9,407 bases of DNA from Dehalococcoidia bacterium (GCA_004375675.1 SOKR01000132.1:1-9407), one strand, 5' to 3'; shown: positions 1-6,281, counted from the stretch's first letter. Numbers and translations are program-made. The notes: generated by a model from the letters alone, not told the origin.

Positions 1-129
1 GGGGTACGTTACTCCCCGCCCTTCTCCTATGGTGGCGTAAGTCCTGCTTCCCACCCAGTCTACCCTATAGGGGGATACGGCCACCCTACCCCAGTTTTAT
101 CTTTTCCCGCCCGCCGCCCTTTTAAGGTA

Positions 130-151
130 AAGAGGGGCTAGCGCCCCTCTT
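130..151. repeat. Hairpin, 9-bp stem with TAGC loop
   Basis: AAGAGGGGC (130-138) and GCCCCTCTT (143-151) are perfect inverted repeats around a 4-nt loop. No T-run follows on the + strand, so it is not a clear terminator in that direction. It may be the 3' end structure of a gene to the left, or a short intergenic palindrome. Its design (A/G-rich left arm, tiny loop) matches the hairpin at 212-233. Confidence 0.55.
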
Positions 152-211
152 AAACACCCCAGGGAGCTTGGAACTCGAGATGACGTTAGCCTGCATATAT
201 TTGGGGGTTTT

Positions 212-233
212 AAAGGGGGCTTCGCCCCCTTTT
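212..233. terminator. Probable rho-independent terminator, possibly bidirectional
   Basis: AAAGGGGGC (212-220) pairs with GCCCCCTTT (224-232) around a short loop (CTTCG at the top), and T230-T233 supply a short U-run. The opposite strand has A/T flanks too, so it could act both ways. It would end transcription from a gene left of the window and insulate the promoter at 373-401. Confidence 0.55.
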
Positions 234-288
234 GAAAGACGTTTGTGGGTGGGTTGGTGTGGGAAAAACAACTTGGGGGGTGGGAATA

Positions 289-335
289 GAGATTGCTTCG
301 CCCTTCGGCTGAAGGACTCCTCGTAATGACAGATT
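289..335. repeat. Short palindromic intergenic repeat-like element
   Basis: Read on the - strand this begins TGTCATTACGAGGAG and ends GAAGCAATCTC, with an internal small hairpin (CCTTC/GAAGG around GGCT). Elements of the form GTCATTGCGAG...GAAGCAATCT occur as dispersed intergenic repeats in many bacterial genomes, so I read this as one diverged copy. Only one copy is visible here; the repeat call rests on recalled resemblance. It carries no coding capacity. Confidence 0.5.
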
Positions 336-372
336 GTAAGGGTAGAGCGGCTCGGATACAGCCACTTGTTTA

Positions 373-401
373 TTGACAGTGGGGGAGTGGTGGGGTAAAA
401 T
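373..401 (+). promoter_or_regulatory. Sigma70-type promoter for the nuclease gene
   Basis: A perfect -35 box TTGACA (373-378) is followed by a 17-nt spacer and a -10 box TAAAAT (396-401, five of six to consensus). Transcription should start near 408, giving a leader of roughly 30 nt ahead of the gene at 437. The spacer is almost all G and T/A purine-rich, which is unusual. Confidence 0.8.
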
Positions 402-420
402 CTAGGTGCTGGTGAGATAG

Positions 421-427
421 AGGAGGT
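421..427 (+). promoter_or_regulatory. Ribosome binding site deciding the nuclease start
   Basis: AGGAGGT ends about 10 nt before ATG 437 but only about 4 nt before an upstream in-frame TTG at 431. The spacing favours the ATG. Confidence 0.7.
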
Positions 428-436
428 TTATTGCCC

Positions 437-997
437 ATGATAGAGATGACGATTGATAGTATCAGGGTGAGCCTGATGAACTATCAGCGAGTGGTGATTT
501 TAAAGGAGAAGGATTCGGACCGCTATTTGCCCATCTGGATAGGTCCCGCCGAAGCCGATGCTATCGCCGTGAAGCTGCAGAAAGCTCCGGTGCAGAGACC
601 TCTAACTCATGACCTGCTGAAATTAGTCATTGATGCCCTGGGGGCGAAAGTCGATCATATTTTAATCAGTGACCTTAAGGGCGATACCTTTTATGGTAAG
701 ATTGTGCTCAGCGTGGATGGGGGGCAGATGGATGTCGACTCCCGGCCCAGCGACGCCCTGGCACTGGCGGTAAGGCTGGTGGAGCAGCCTGAGGACGCAC
801 CTATCTTCGCTGCCGAGGAGGTTCTGGATAAAGCCGGCATCATGCTGGATAAGGAGACGGGCAAGCCCGTACAGGAGATGGAAGTGGGTGGGGCGGTGGG
901 CAAGAAGCCCAGCGAGGAAGAGCTAAAGAAGATGTCCGCCTTCTATGATTTCATTAATACCCTCGATTTAGAGGACCTCGATAAGCATAAGTCTTAA
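437..997 (+). CDS. Bifunctional nuclease (DUF151) family protein
   Basis: The 186-aa product belongs to the bifunctional nuclease/DUF151 family (members reported with RNase and DNase activity, some linked to stress). The domain covers about residues 1-135: a strand beginning MIEMTIDSIRV, then YLPIWIGPAEADAIA (30-44), RPLTHDLL (54-61) and the conserved VDSRPSDALALAVR block (100-113). A charged linker leads to a short helical tail (158-186) that many members share. I take ATG 437 rather than TTG 431, because the family usually starts at MIEM-like residues and the ribosome binding site spacing fits. It has its own promoter (373-401) and terminator (1018-1051), so it is a single-gene unit beside the atp operon, not part of it. 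The family is clear; the cellular role is not evident from sequence. Confidence 0.9.
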   Translation: MIEMTIDSIRVSLMNYQRVVILKEKDSDRYLPIWIGPAEADAIAVKLQKAPVQRPLTHDLLKLVIDALGAKVDHILISDLKGDTFYGKIVLSVDGGQMDVDSRPSDALALAVRLVEQPEDAPIFAAEEVLDKAGIMLDKETGKPVQEMEVGGAVGKKPSEEELKKMSAFYDFINTLDLEDLDKHKS

Positions 998-1017
998 CCG
1001 GGCAGTTTTGACAATTA

Positions 1018-1051
1018 GAAAGCCCTGGAACCGAAAGAACCGGGGCTTTTT
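1018..1051 (+). terminator. Rho-independent terminator after the nuclease gene
   Basis: AAAGCCC (1019-1025) pairs with GGGCTTT (1043-1049). The stem extends inward by TGG/CCG with one G-U pair, the loop is about 11 nt, and T1047-T1051 form the U-run. It lies 20 nt after the stop codon and separates this gene from the atp operon. Confidence 0.85.
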
Positions 1052-1066
1052 GATAACTCAAGGAGC

Positions 1067-1095
1067 TTGACCAACCAGAGCAGATTTGATATGCT
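1067..1095 (+). promoter_or_regulatory. Candidate promoter of the atp operon
   Basis: TTGACC (1067-1072), a 17-nt spacer, then TATGCT (1090-1095). Matches to sigma70 consensus are five of six and four of six. It is the best promoter between the terminator at 1018-1051 and the first atp gene. The predicted start (about 1101-1103) falls only a few bases before the atpI ATG at 1105. Confidence 0.55.
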
Positions 1096-1104
1096 GCACA
1101 GGGC

Positions 1105-1329
1105 ATGAGAAGGTGGGCAGCGGCTCTAAGATTCATCGGGGTGGGGTGGTTCGTTGGTGTCTGTATCGTGGGTGGGGTGTGGGGTGGTCTCTGGCTGGAT
1201 AATAAGTTCGATACCAAGCCTATTCTGGTGATTCTGGGTTTAATTTTTGGTCTGATTGTGGCTTTTTATGGCGTTTATCGCATGTTATTGCCGCTCATAC
1301 GTAATAAGCGAGACAGGGAGAATAGCTAG
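1105..1329 (+). CDS. atpI: AtpZ/AtpI family ATP synthase accessory protein
   Basis: This is a 74-aa membrane protein with two predicted helices: about 8-30 (glycine-rich, IGVGWFVGVCIVGGVWGG) and about 38-62 (PILVILGLIFGLIVAFYGVYRML), joined by the WLDNKFDTKP turn. This Gly-rich first helix, an Asp-containing turn and a Gly/Phe second helix are the signature of the AtpZ/AtpI family, whose members lead atp operons and are implicated in c-ring assembly or Mg2+ handling. No good ribosome binding site precedes ATG 1105, and the likely transcript start is almost at the ATG, so translation may be leaderless. The next candidate start (GTG 1141) would remove part of helix 1. The stop overlaps the atpB start by one base (TAGTG), suggesting translational coupling. 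Confidence 0.85.
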   Translation: MRRWAAALRFIGVGWFVGVCIVGGVWGGLWLDNKFDTKPILVILGLIFGLIVAFYGVYRMLLPLIRNKRDRENS

Positions 1330-2291
1330 TGGCTAAGCGGGGCTGCCTGGGTTGTTCCTTCCCGCTCGTTATCGGGCTTCTGGTCGTTTTCCTGGTTCTC
1401 ATCGTGGGCGGCTTTCTTATCGGTCCCCTGGGGCAGAGTATGCTCGGGCTGGAGTTGCCCGGCTGGCTTACCGCCCTTAGCATTGACCGGCCCGACCCTC
1501 ACCTCCCCGCTTCGACGGTTTTTCACATCTTCGGTTTTCCCATCACCAACAGCATTATCGGCGCCTGGATTACCATTGTTTTCCTGGTGGGGGTTTCCTA
1601 CATAATCACCCGCCGCATGAAGCTGGTTCCGGGGCGGTTGCAGGCCGCTTTTGAGTTTTTAATCGGCTGGCTCTACGACCTCTGCGTCAGCGTTGCCGGC
1701 GAGGTCAACGGGCGGCGTTTCTTCCCGCTGGTGGCGACTATCTTTCTTTTCGTCGGTTTTAACGCCTGGCTGGCGCTACTCCCCGGCTTCGGCTCCATCA
1801 TCGCTCATACCGCCGAGGGGGAGGTGCACCTGATTAGAGCCGCCAATACCGACATCAATATGCCTCTGGCGCTGGCGCTGACCTCTTTTGTCTTTGTCGA
1901 GTTCTACGGGCTGAAGACGCTGGGTATCCGCTACATCGGCAAGTTCCTTAATTTCAAGGAGCTTTTCCGGGCGATTCGCCAGATATTCACCGGCAAGCTG
2001 ATATCGGGTGCCCAGGGGCTGGTCACCGGGGCGATGACCGTTTTTGCCGGCCTGCTGGAGGGCTTGAGCGAGTTTATCCGCATCGTGAGCCTGACCTTCC
2101 GACTTTTCGGCAATATGACGGCGGGCGAGATACTGCTCCTGGTCACCGCCTTCCTTATTCCCTGGTTGTTCGCCATACCGTTTTACGGACTCGAACTGCT
2201 TATCGGCTTTATACAGGCCATTATCTTCGGCGGTTTGACCCTTATTTTCCTTACCCTGGCGGTGGAATCACACGAAGAAGAAGTGCAATAA
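1329..2291 (+). CDS. atpB: F1Fo ATP synthase subunit a
   Basis: Subunit a forms the two proton half-channels beside the c-ring. The 320-aa protein has about six predicted membrane segments (near 12-33, 72-94, 131-152, 178-194, 230-280 as a long hairpin, 284-312). The essential arginine lies in LTFRLFGNMTAGE: R258 matches E. coli aR210, N262 matches N214 and E267 matches E219. Downstream, E289 and Q296 take the positions of E. coli H245 and Q252. The NTDINMPLAL motif (173-182) is also typical. It is longer than the E. coli protein (271 aa), mainly through extra sequence before the first helices and around 195-235. GTG start with GGGAG 8 nt upstream; it overlaps the atpI stop by one base. Confidence 0.95.
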   Translation: MAKRGCLGCSFPLVIGLLVVFLVLIVGGFLIGPLGQSMLGLELPGWLTALSIDRPDPHLPASTVFHIFGFPITNSIIGAWITIVFLVGVSYIITRRMKLVPGRLQAAFEFLIGWLYDLCVSVAGEVNGRRFFPLVATIFLFVGFNAWLALLPGFGSIIAHTAEGEVHLIRAANTDINMPLALALTSFVFVEFYGLKTLGIRYIGKFLNFKELFRAIRQIFTGKLISGAQGLVTGAMTVFAGLLEGLSEFIRIVSLTFRLFGNMTAGEILLLVTAFLIPWLFAIPFYGLELLIGFIQAIIFGGLTLIFLTLAVESHEEEVQ

Positions 2292-2303
2292 ACACAATAA
2301 ACT

Positions 2304-2311
2304 AAAGGAGG
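2304..2311 (+). promoter_or_regulatory. Strong ribosome binding site of atpE
   Basis: AAAGGAGG, followed by T, is one of the closest matches to the anti-Shine-Dalgarno in the operon. It lies 9 nt before ATG 2321 and only 3 nt before an in-frame TTG at 2315, which makes the ATG the likelier start. Strong initiation suits the c subunit, which is needed in many copies per enzyme. Confidence 0.7.
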
Positions 2312-2320
2312 TTTTTGAGC

Positions 2321-2551
2321 ATGGAAGCTGAAGCTATGAAGATGCTGGCGATAGGCCTGGCGGTGGGGCTGGGGATGTTGGGGCCGGGACTGGCCCTGGG
2401 GCTTATTGGCTATTCCGCTTTGCAGGGGATTGCCCGTAATCCCGAGGCGAAGGGCCCCATTTTCACTAACATGATTCTGGTGGCCGGCCTGGCTGAGGCA
2501 ATCGGCATTTACGTGCTGATTGTGGCTATCATCCTGGCTATGATTGTCTAG
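2321..2551 (+). CDS. atpE: F1Fo ATP synthase subunit c
   Basis: This is the c-ring proteolipid, 76 aa from ATG 2321, forming a helical hairpin. Helix 1 (about 7-33) is Gly/Ala-rich (GLAVGLGMLGPGLALGLIG), the polar loop is ARNPE (38-42), and helix 2 (about 46-75) carries the ion-binding Glu59 in LAEAIGIY. The residue after the Glu is Ala, not Ser/Thr, and helix 1 lacks the PxxxQ glutamine of Na+-type rings, so I infer proton coupling. The annotation could start at TTG 2315, adding two residues, but ribosome binding site spacing favours the ATG. A 36-codon ORF follows 22 nt later. Confidence 0.95.
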   Translation: MEAEAMKMLAIGLAVGLGMLGPGLALGLIGYSALQGIARNPEAKGPIFTNMILVAGLAEAIGIYVLIVAIILAMIV

Positions 2552-2573
2552 GATATTGAGTGAGGAGTTGACG

Positions 2574-2684
2574 ATGGAACAGGATGGATTACCTTCGTTT
2601 GTAGGCATGATTATTGCCGCCGTGGTGGCGGGAGCCTTGGTTGTGGCCGGTATAGTGCTGCTGGCAGTGTTTACGATTCTGTAA
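2574..2684 (+). CDS. Small single-helix membrane protein, unrecognised
   Basis: I do not recognise this 36-aa product. It has a short polar start (MEQDGLPSFVG), then one long hydrophobic helix (about residues 10-36, rich in Ala, Val and Gly) that runs to the last residue. A good GAGGAG (2562-2567) sits 6 nt before the ATG, and the ORF lies 22 nt after the c-subunit stop, so it has the signals of a translated operon member. It carries no acidic residue inside the helix, so it is not a duplicated c subunit. By position and topology it could be an Fo-associated small subunit or assembly aid, but that is inference. It is short enough to be missed by routine gene calling. Confidence 0.6.
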   Translation: MEQDGLPSFVGMIIAAVVAGALVVAGIVLLAVFTIL

Positions 2685-2778
2685 ACCCTGACGGCGGTTT
2701 TCGTTCCGGTTGAACTTTGCCTCCGCATACACTTTGTCGGCAGAGTTAAGTCAGTTTTGTAACCAGAGGGGGTGAAAA
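2685..2778 (+). other. Gap between the small ORF and atpF
   Basis: These 94 nt are the longest gap inside the operon. They contain no ATG-initiated ORF and no convincing promoter: TTGAAC near 2711 has no matching -10 box at the right distance. A weak 7-bp hairpin can form (CTTTGCC with GGCAGAG, one G-U pair, 17-nt loop). It may be an mRNA spacer or processing region. The atpF ribosome binding site (AGGGGGTGA, 2767-2775) closes it. Confidence 0.4.
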
Positions 2779-3288
2779 ATGGGAGGACTGGAAAGTCTGG
2801 GCATAAATATGCCAACGTTGCTGGCGCAGCTTATTAATGTCGGCATCCTTTTCGGGCTGCTCTACCTCGTGGCTTATAAGCCGATTATGCGGATGCTCGA
2901 CGAGCGTTCAAAGCGGGTTAAGGAGAGCATGGAGCAGACGGAGCAAATTAAGCAGCAGGCGGAGCGCGCCGAGGAAGAGGCGTCCAAGCGGATTGCGGAC
3001 GCGGGGAAGGAGGGGGAAGAGGTGGTGGCGCGGGCGATGCGCACCGGTGAAGAGGTGAGGAAAGAGGCGCAGGAGCAAGCCCGACAGGAAGCCGAGACCC
3101 TTATCACCCGGGCGCGGGCTGAGATTCAGCAGGAGCGCAACGAGGCTGTCGGTGAACTGCGCCAGGAATTTGCCGACCTGACGGTAATGGCGGCGGGGAA
3201 GGTCATCGACCGCTCCCTGGATAAGAAAGCCCACCGCCAGATTATCGATAAGGTCCTGGAAGAAGCACCTACCCTGAAGAAGGAATAA
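2779..3288 (+). CDS. atpF: F1Fo ATP synthase subunit b
   Basis: Subunit b is the peripheral stalk that ties subunit a to the F1 head. The 169-aa protein has one N-terminal membrane helix (about 13-33, LLAQLINVGILFGLLYLVAY). The conserved KPIMRMLDERSKRV motif follows, then a long charged coiled coil (about 45-150) rich in Glu, Ala, Arg and Gln with almost no Pro or Gly. The C-terminal segment AAGKVIDRSLDKKAHRQIID is the usual delta-contacting end. Length matches typical bacterial b. ATG start with AGGGGGTGA (eight of nine to the ideal ribosome binding site) just upstream. Only one b gene is present, so the stalk is presumably a homodimer. Confidence 0.95.
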   Translation: MGGLESLGINMPTLLAQLINVGILFGLLYLVAYKPIMRMLDERSKRVKESMEQTEQIKQQAERAEEEASKRIADAGKEGEEVVARAMRTGEEVRKEAQEQARQEAETLITRARAEIQQERNEAVGELRQEFADLTVMAAGKVIDRSLDKKAHRQIIDKVLEEAPTLKKE

Positions 3289-3308
3289 TCGTTATTTAGG
3301 GAGTCAAC

Positions 3309-3851
3309 GTGGCCAGAAGAGTTTATGCCAGACGCTATGCGAGGGCGGTTTTCGAGATTGCCCTGGAGAAAAAAGAGCTGGACAGGTGGCAAACCGACCT
3401 GAAGCAGATTGCCGTCCTGGGAGAGGATGCCACCTTTATGGCGCTGCTGGAGAACCCCAAGGTCGGCTTCGATAAGAAGGAGAAGGTTCTCGCCAAGGTG
3501 CTGGGCGATATAAATCCGCTGGCGCGGAACCTGGTTTACCTGCTGGTGAGCCGCGGGCGGTTTAGTATGATAGGCGATATCGCTGAAGAATATCAACGCC
3601 TGCTGGACGGCTATCGCGGCATCGAGCACGCCGAGGTGGTGACCGCCGTTCCCCTCGACGATAAGGAAAAGAAAAAGCTGGAGGAGCACCTGGGGGTGGT
3701 GGTGGGCAAGAAGATAGTGCTTGAGTCCAGCGTGGACCCCAGCCTGGTGGGGGGGATGATAGCCAGGATCGGCGGTAAGCTGCTCGACGGCAGCACCCAC
3801 AGCCAGCTGCTGGCATTAAAGAAAGAGTTAGCCACTGGCGGATTAAAGTGA
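3309..3851 (+). CDS. atpH: F1Fo ATP synthase subunit delta
   Basis: This is delta (OSCP-type), the cap joining the b stalk to the top of the alpha3beta3 head. The 180-aa protein opens with ARRVYARRYARAVFEIALEK, the typical N-terminal helix that contacts alpha. It then has a helical domain to about residue 105 and the C-terminal signature LVGGMIARIGGKLLDGSTHSQL (about 146-167) that binds subunit b. Length is normal. GTG start with AGGGAG 5 nt upstream. Spacing to both neighbours is 20 nt. Confidence 0.95.
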   Translation: MARRVYARRYARAVFEIALEKKELDRWQTDLKQIAVLGEDATFMALLENPKVGFDKKEKVLAKVLGDINPLARNLVYLLVSRGRFSMIGDIAEEYQRLLDGYRGIEHAEVVTAVPLDDKEKKKLEEHLGVVVGKKIVLESSVDPSLVGGMIARIGGKLLDGSTHSQLLALKKELATGGLK

Positions 3852-3871
3852 AGAAGAAGGAGGTGGCTTAA

Positions 3872-5383
3872 GTGACCATAAGAGGGCAGGACATCGTTTC
3901 GGTTATCAAGAAGCAGATTGAGCAGTTCGGGGAACCGGTTAAGATGGTCGATGTCGGCACCGTGATTGAGATTGGCGACGGCATCGCCCGCATTCACGGG
4001 CTGGCGGCGGCTAAATACAACGAGCTGCTACAATTCCCCAACGACATCATGGGCATTGCCCTGAACCTGGAAGAAGATAGCGTCGCCGCCGTTATCATGA
4101 GCGATTATACCTCCATCAAGGAGGGGGACGAGGTGCGCTGCACGGGACGTATCGCCGAGGTGCCGGTGGGCGAAGCCCTTATCGGGCGGGTGGTCGATTC
4201 CCTGGGCAATCCCCTTGATGGCAAGGGGCCTATCAAGACTAAGAAGACCCTGCCCATGGAGAAGGTGGCGCCCAACGTTACCCGCCGTAAGTCGGTGGAT
4301 ACCCCGGTGCAGACCGGTATTAAAGCGATCGACAGCCTGATTCCTCTGGGCAGAGGACAGCGCGAGCTTATTATCGGCGACCGCTCCACGGGCAAGACGG
4401 CTATTACCCTGGACGCCATCATCAACCAAAAGGGCGGCGACCTCATCTGTATCTACGTCGCTATCGGGCAGAAGACGTCCAAGGTGGCGCGGGTAGTGGC
4501 CACACTGGAGGAGCACGGAGCCATGAAGCACACCATCGTGGTGGCGGCTAATGCCGCCGATTCGGTGGCGATGCAGTACCTTGCCCCTTACGCCGGCTGC
4601 GCCATGGGCGAAGCCTTTATGGAAGAAGGCAAGGACGCACTGGTTATCTACGACGACCTTTCCAAGCACGGCTGGGCCTACCGGCAGCTTTCATTATTGC
4701 TGCGCCGCCCGCCGGGGCGAGAGGCTTATCCGGGCGACGTTTTCTACCTGCACAGCCGATTGCTGGAGAGGGCGGCTAAGTACGCCCCCGAATACGGGGG
4801 AGGCTCTTTAACCGCTCTACCTATAATCGAGACGCAGGCGGGCGATATGTCCGCTTATATTCCGACCAACGTCATCTCTATTACCGACGGGCAGATGTAC
4901 CTGGAAACCGACCTCTTTAACGCGGGCATCAGGCCGGCGCTGAACGTGGGGCTTTCGGTATCGCGCGTGGGCAGCGCCGCCCAGACCAAGGCCATGAAGC
5001 AGGTGGCGGGTAAGCTGAGACTGGAGCTGGTTCAGTACCGCGAGTTAGCCGCTTTCGCCCAGTTCGGCACCTCCGAGCTGGACAAGGCGACACGGGCGCA
5101 GCTTGATCGCGGGCAGCGCATCACCGAGATCTTGAAGCAGCCGCAGTATGTGCCCATGTCGCTGGATAAGCAGATTATGATTCTTTACGCCGCCATAAAC
5201 GGTCACCTGGACGATGTGCCCGTGGATAAGGTCACCACCTTTGAAGCCAACTTCCACCGCTTTATGGAGGCGAATCACCCCGAAATCGGCAAGGAGATTA
5301 ATAAGGAGAAGGAGATAACCGACAAGACCGAGGGGGCTTTAAAGAAAGCCATCCCTGAGTTCAAGAAGGGGATGAGCTTATAA
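3872..5383 (+). CDS. atpA: F1 ATP synthase subunit alpha
   Basis: Alpha is the noncatalytic nucleotide-binding subunit of the F1 head. The 503-aa protein has a beta-barrel (about 25-95), a nucleotide-binding core and a helical C-terminal domain. The P-loop is GDRSTGKT (169-176, K175 as in E. coli). Ser172 replaces the Gln of the common GDRQTGKT. Other landmarks are LVIYDDLSK, then LLLRRPPGREAYPGDVFYLH, and the SVSRVG motif whose R365 is the arginine finger reaching the catalytic site. The usual SKQAVAYR segment reads SKHGWAYR here. GTG start with GGAGGTG 6 nt upstream; no earlier start is needed because the N-terminus MTIRGQDIVSVIKKQIEQF matches the family. Confidence 0.97.
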   Translation: MTIRGQDIVSVIKKQIEQFGEPVKMVDVGTVIEIGDGIARIHGLAAAKYNELLQFPNDIMGIALNLEEDSVAAVIMSDYTSIKEGDEVRCTGRIAEVPVGEALIGRVVDSLGNPLDGKGPIKTKKTLPMEKVAPNVTRRKSVDTPVQTGIKAIDSLIPLGRGQRELIIGDRSTGKTAITLDAIINQKGGDLICIYVAIGQKTSKVARVVATLEEHGAMKHTIVVAANAADSVAMQYLAPYAGCAMGEAFMEEGKDALVIYDDLSKHGWAYRQLSLLLRRPPGREAYPGDVFYLHSRLLERAAKYAPEYGGGSLTALPIIETQAGDMSAYIPTNVISITDGQMYLETDLFNAGIRPALNVGLSVSRVGSAAQTKAMKQVAGKLRLELVQYRELAAFAQFGTSELDKATRAQLDRGQRITEILKQPQYVPMSLDKQIMILYAAINGHLDDVPVDKVTTFEANFHRFMEANHPEIGKEINKEKEITDKTEGALKKAIPEFKKGMSL

Positions 5384-5403
5384 AAGGAGTGAGGTTCTAA
5401 AAA

Positions 5404-6261
5404 TTGGCTAACATTCGTTTAATACGGCGTCGCATAAAGGGCATTCAGTCCACGGCCAAGATTACGCGCGCCATGGAGATGATTGCCACCCTGAAGATGA
5501 GGCGGGCGCAGGAGCGCGGCTTGGCAGGACGGCCCTATTCTGATAAAATTAGTCAAGTACTGGCTGACCTGGCGGCTTTGTCCCGGGGCACGGAAGCCCC
5601 GCATCCCCTGCTTCAGAGCCGCCCTGTTAACAAAATCGCCGTAGTGCACATCACCCCGGACCGGGGCTTGTGCGGCGGGCTTAACGCCAACATCAACCGC
5701 CTTGCGGCGAATTTTATCCTGGAGCAGAGTGTACCGGTTACCCTTATCACCGTGGGGCGCAAGGGGCTGGAGTTTATGAGGCGCTACAACCGTGATATCC
5801 GCGCCGAGTTTACCCAGCTCGGCGACCAGCCCGATCTGCTGGACACGCTGCCGATATCTCGTATCGTTATCGATGATTATACCGATGGGGTGGCGGACCA
5901 GGTCTACCTGGTCTATACCCAGTTTATTTCGACTATGGTGCAGAAACCGTTTATGAAGCAAATTCTTCCCGTCGAACCGGCGGCCATACCCCAGGTGCAG
6001 AACGTGGACTATATCTACGAACCGAGTCCGGCGGCGGTGCTGGGGGAGCTTTTGCCGCGGTTTGTCGAGATGCAGATATATCACGCTATCCTGGAATCAA
6101 TTGCCAGTAAGCAGTCGGCTCAGATGGTAGCCATGCGTAACGCCACCGATAACGCCAACGAGCTGATTGAAGACCTGACATTGATGTATAATAAAGCCAG
6201 GCAGGAGTCGATCACCAAGGAGCTGCTGGATATTACCGGTGGAGCGGCGGCTCTGGCTTAG
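5404..6261 (+). CDS. atpG: F1 ATP synthase subunit gamma
   Basis: Gamma is the rotating central shaft. The 285-aa protein carries the N-terminal helix ANIRLIRRRIKGIQSTAKIT followed by RAMEMIATLKMRRAQ, which pairs with the C-terminal helix (about 228-285, ILESIASKQSAQMVAMRNAT, then LIEDLTLMYNKARQ) to form the coiled coil inside the alpha3beta3 ring. The middle Rossmann-like domain includes ITPDRGLCGGLNANINR, the usual GLCGGLN landmark. TTG start, supported by GAGGT 8 nt upstream and by the position of MANIR in the family. It begins 20 nt after atpA. Normally atpD follows; here an extra small gene intervenes. Confidence 0.95.
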   Translation: MANIRLIRRRIKGIQSTAKITRAMEMIATLKMRRAQERGLAGRPYSDKISQVLADLAALSRGTEAPHPLLQSRPVNKIAVVHITPDRGLCGGLNANINRLAANFILEQSVPVTLITVGRKGLEFMRRYNRDIRAEFTQLGDQPDLLDTLPISRIVIDDYTDGVADQVYLVYTQFISTMVQKPFMKQILPVEPAAIPQVQNVDYIYEPSPAAVLGELLPRFVEMQIYHAILESIASKQSAQMVAMRNATDNANELIEDLTLMYNKARQESITKELLDITGGAAALA

Positions 6262-6281
6262 AAGTAAGGAGGAGTTTTATC

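Larger units (their letters stand above)
1..430. other. Noncoding region upstream of the bifunctional nuclease gene
   Basis: I see no convincing gene here. The stretch holds a perfect 10-bp palindrome (CCCTATAGGG, 63-72), a C-rich run near 105-120, two strong G/C hairpins (130-151 and 212-233), a G-rich stretch (247-284), a short repeat-like element (about 289-335) and a sigma70-type promoter (373-401). An ATG at 180 opens 48 codons, but that frame runs straight through the terminator-like hairpin and the repeat, so I do not call it. The composition fits a spacer between separate transcription units. Confidence 0.75.

Noticed and set aside
180..326. Possible 48-codon ORF in the upstream noncoding region
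   Set aside because: It passes through a terminator-like hairpin and a repeat element, its ribosome binding site is 13 nt away, and the peptide looks random.
1008..1013. TTGACA near the end of the nuclease gene as an atp promoter
   Set aside because: At 17 nt spacing the -10 position falls in the terminator hairpin (CCGAAA), and any transcript would be stopped by that terminator.
1138..1187. G-quadruplex-like G-runs in atpI
   Set aside because: The runs are explained by Gly/Trp/Val codons of the conserved glycine-rich helix; they are separated by a 23-nt gap, so a regulatory role is not needed.
2700..2745. Internal promoter before atpF
   Set aside because: TTGAAC lacks a usable -10 at 16-18 nt, and TACACT lacks a -35.
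2183..2815. Long open frame on the - strand (210 codons) across atpE and the small ORF
   Set aside because: It is antisense to atpE and its neighbours, has low-complexity Thr/Ser-rich composition, no recognisable domain and no supporting ribosome binding site.
3126..3800. Long - strand open frame (224 codons) opposite atpF/atpH
   Set aside because: It is a shadow of two well-conserved ATP synthase genes; its His/Leu-rich composition is what a GC-rich antisense frame gives.
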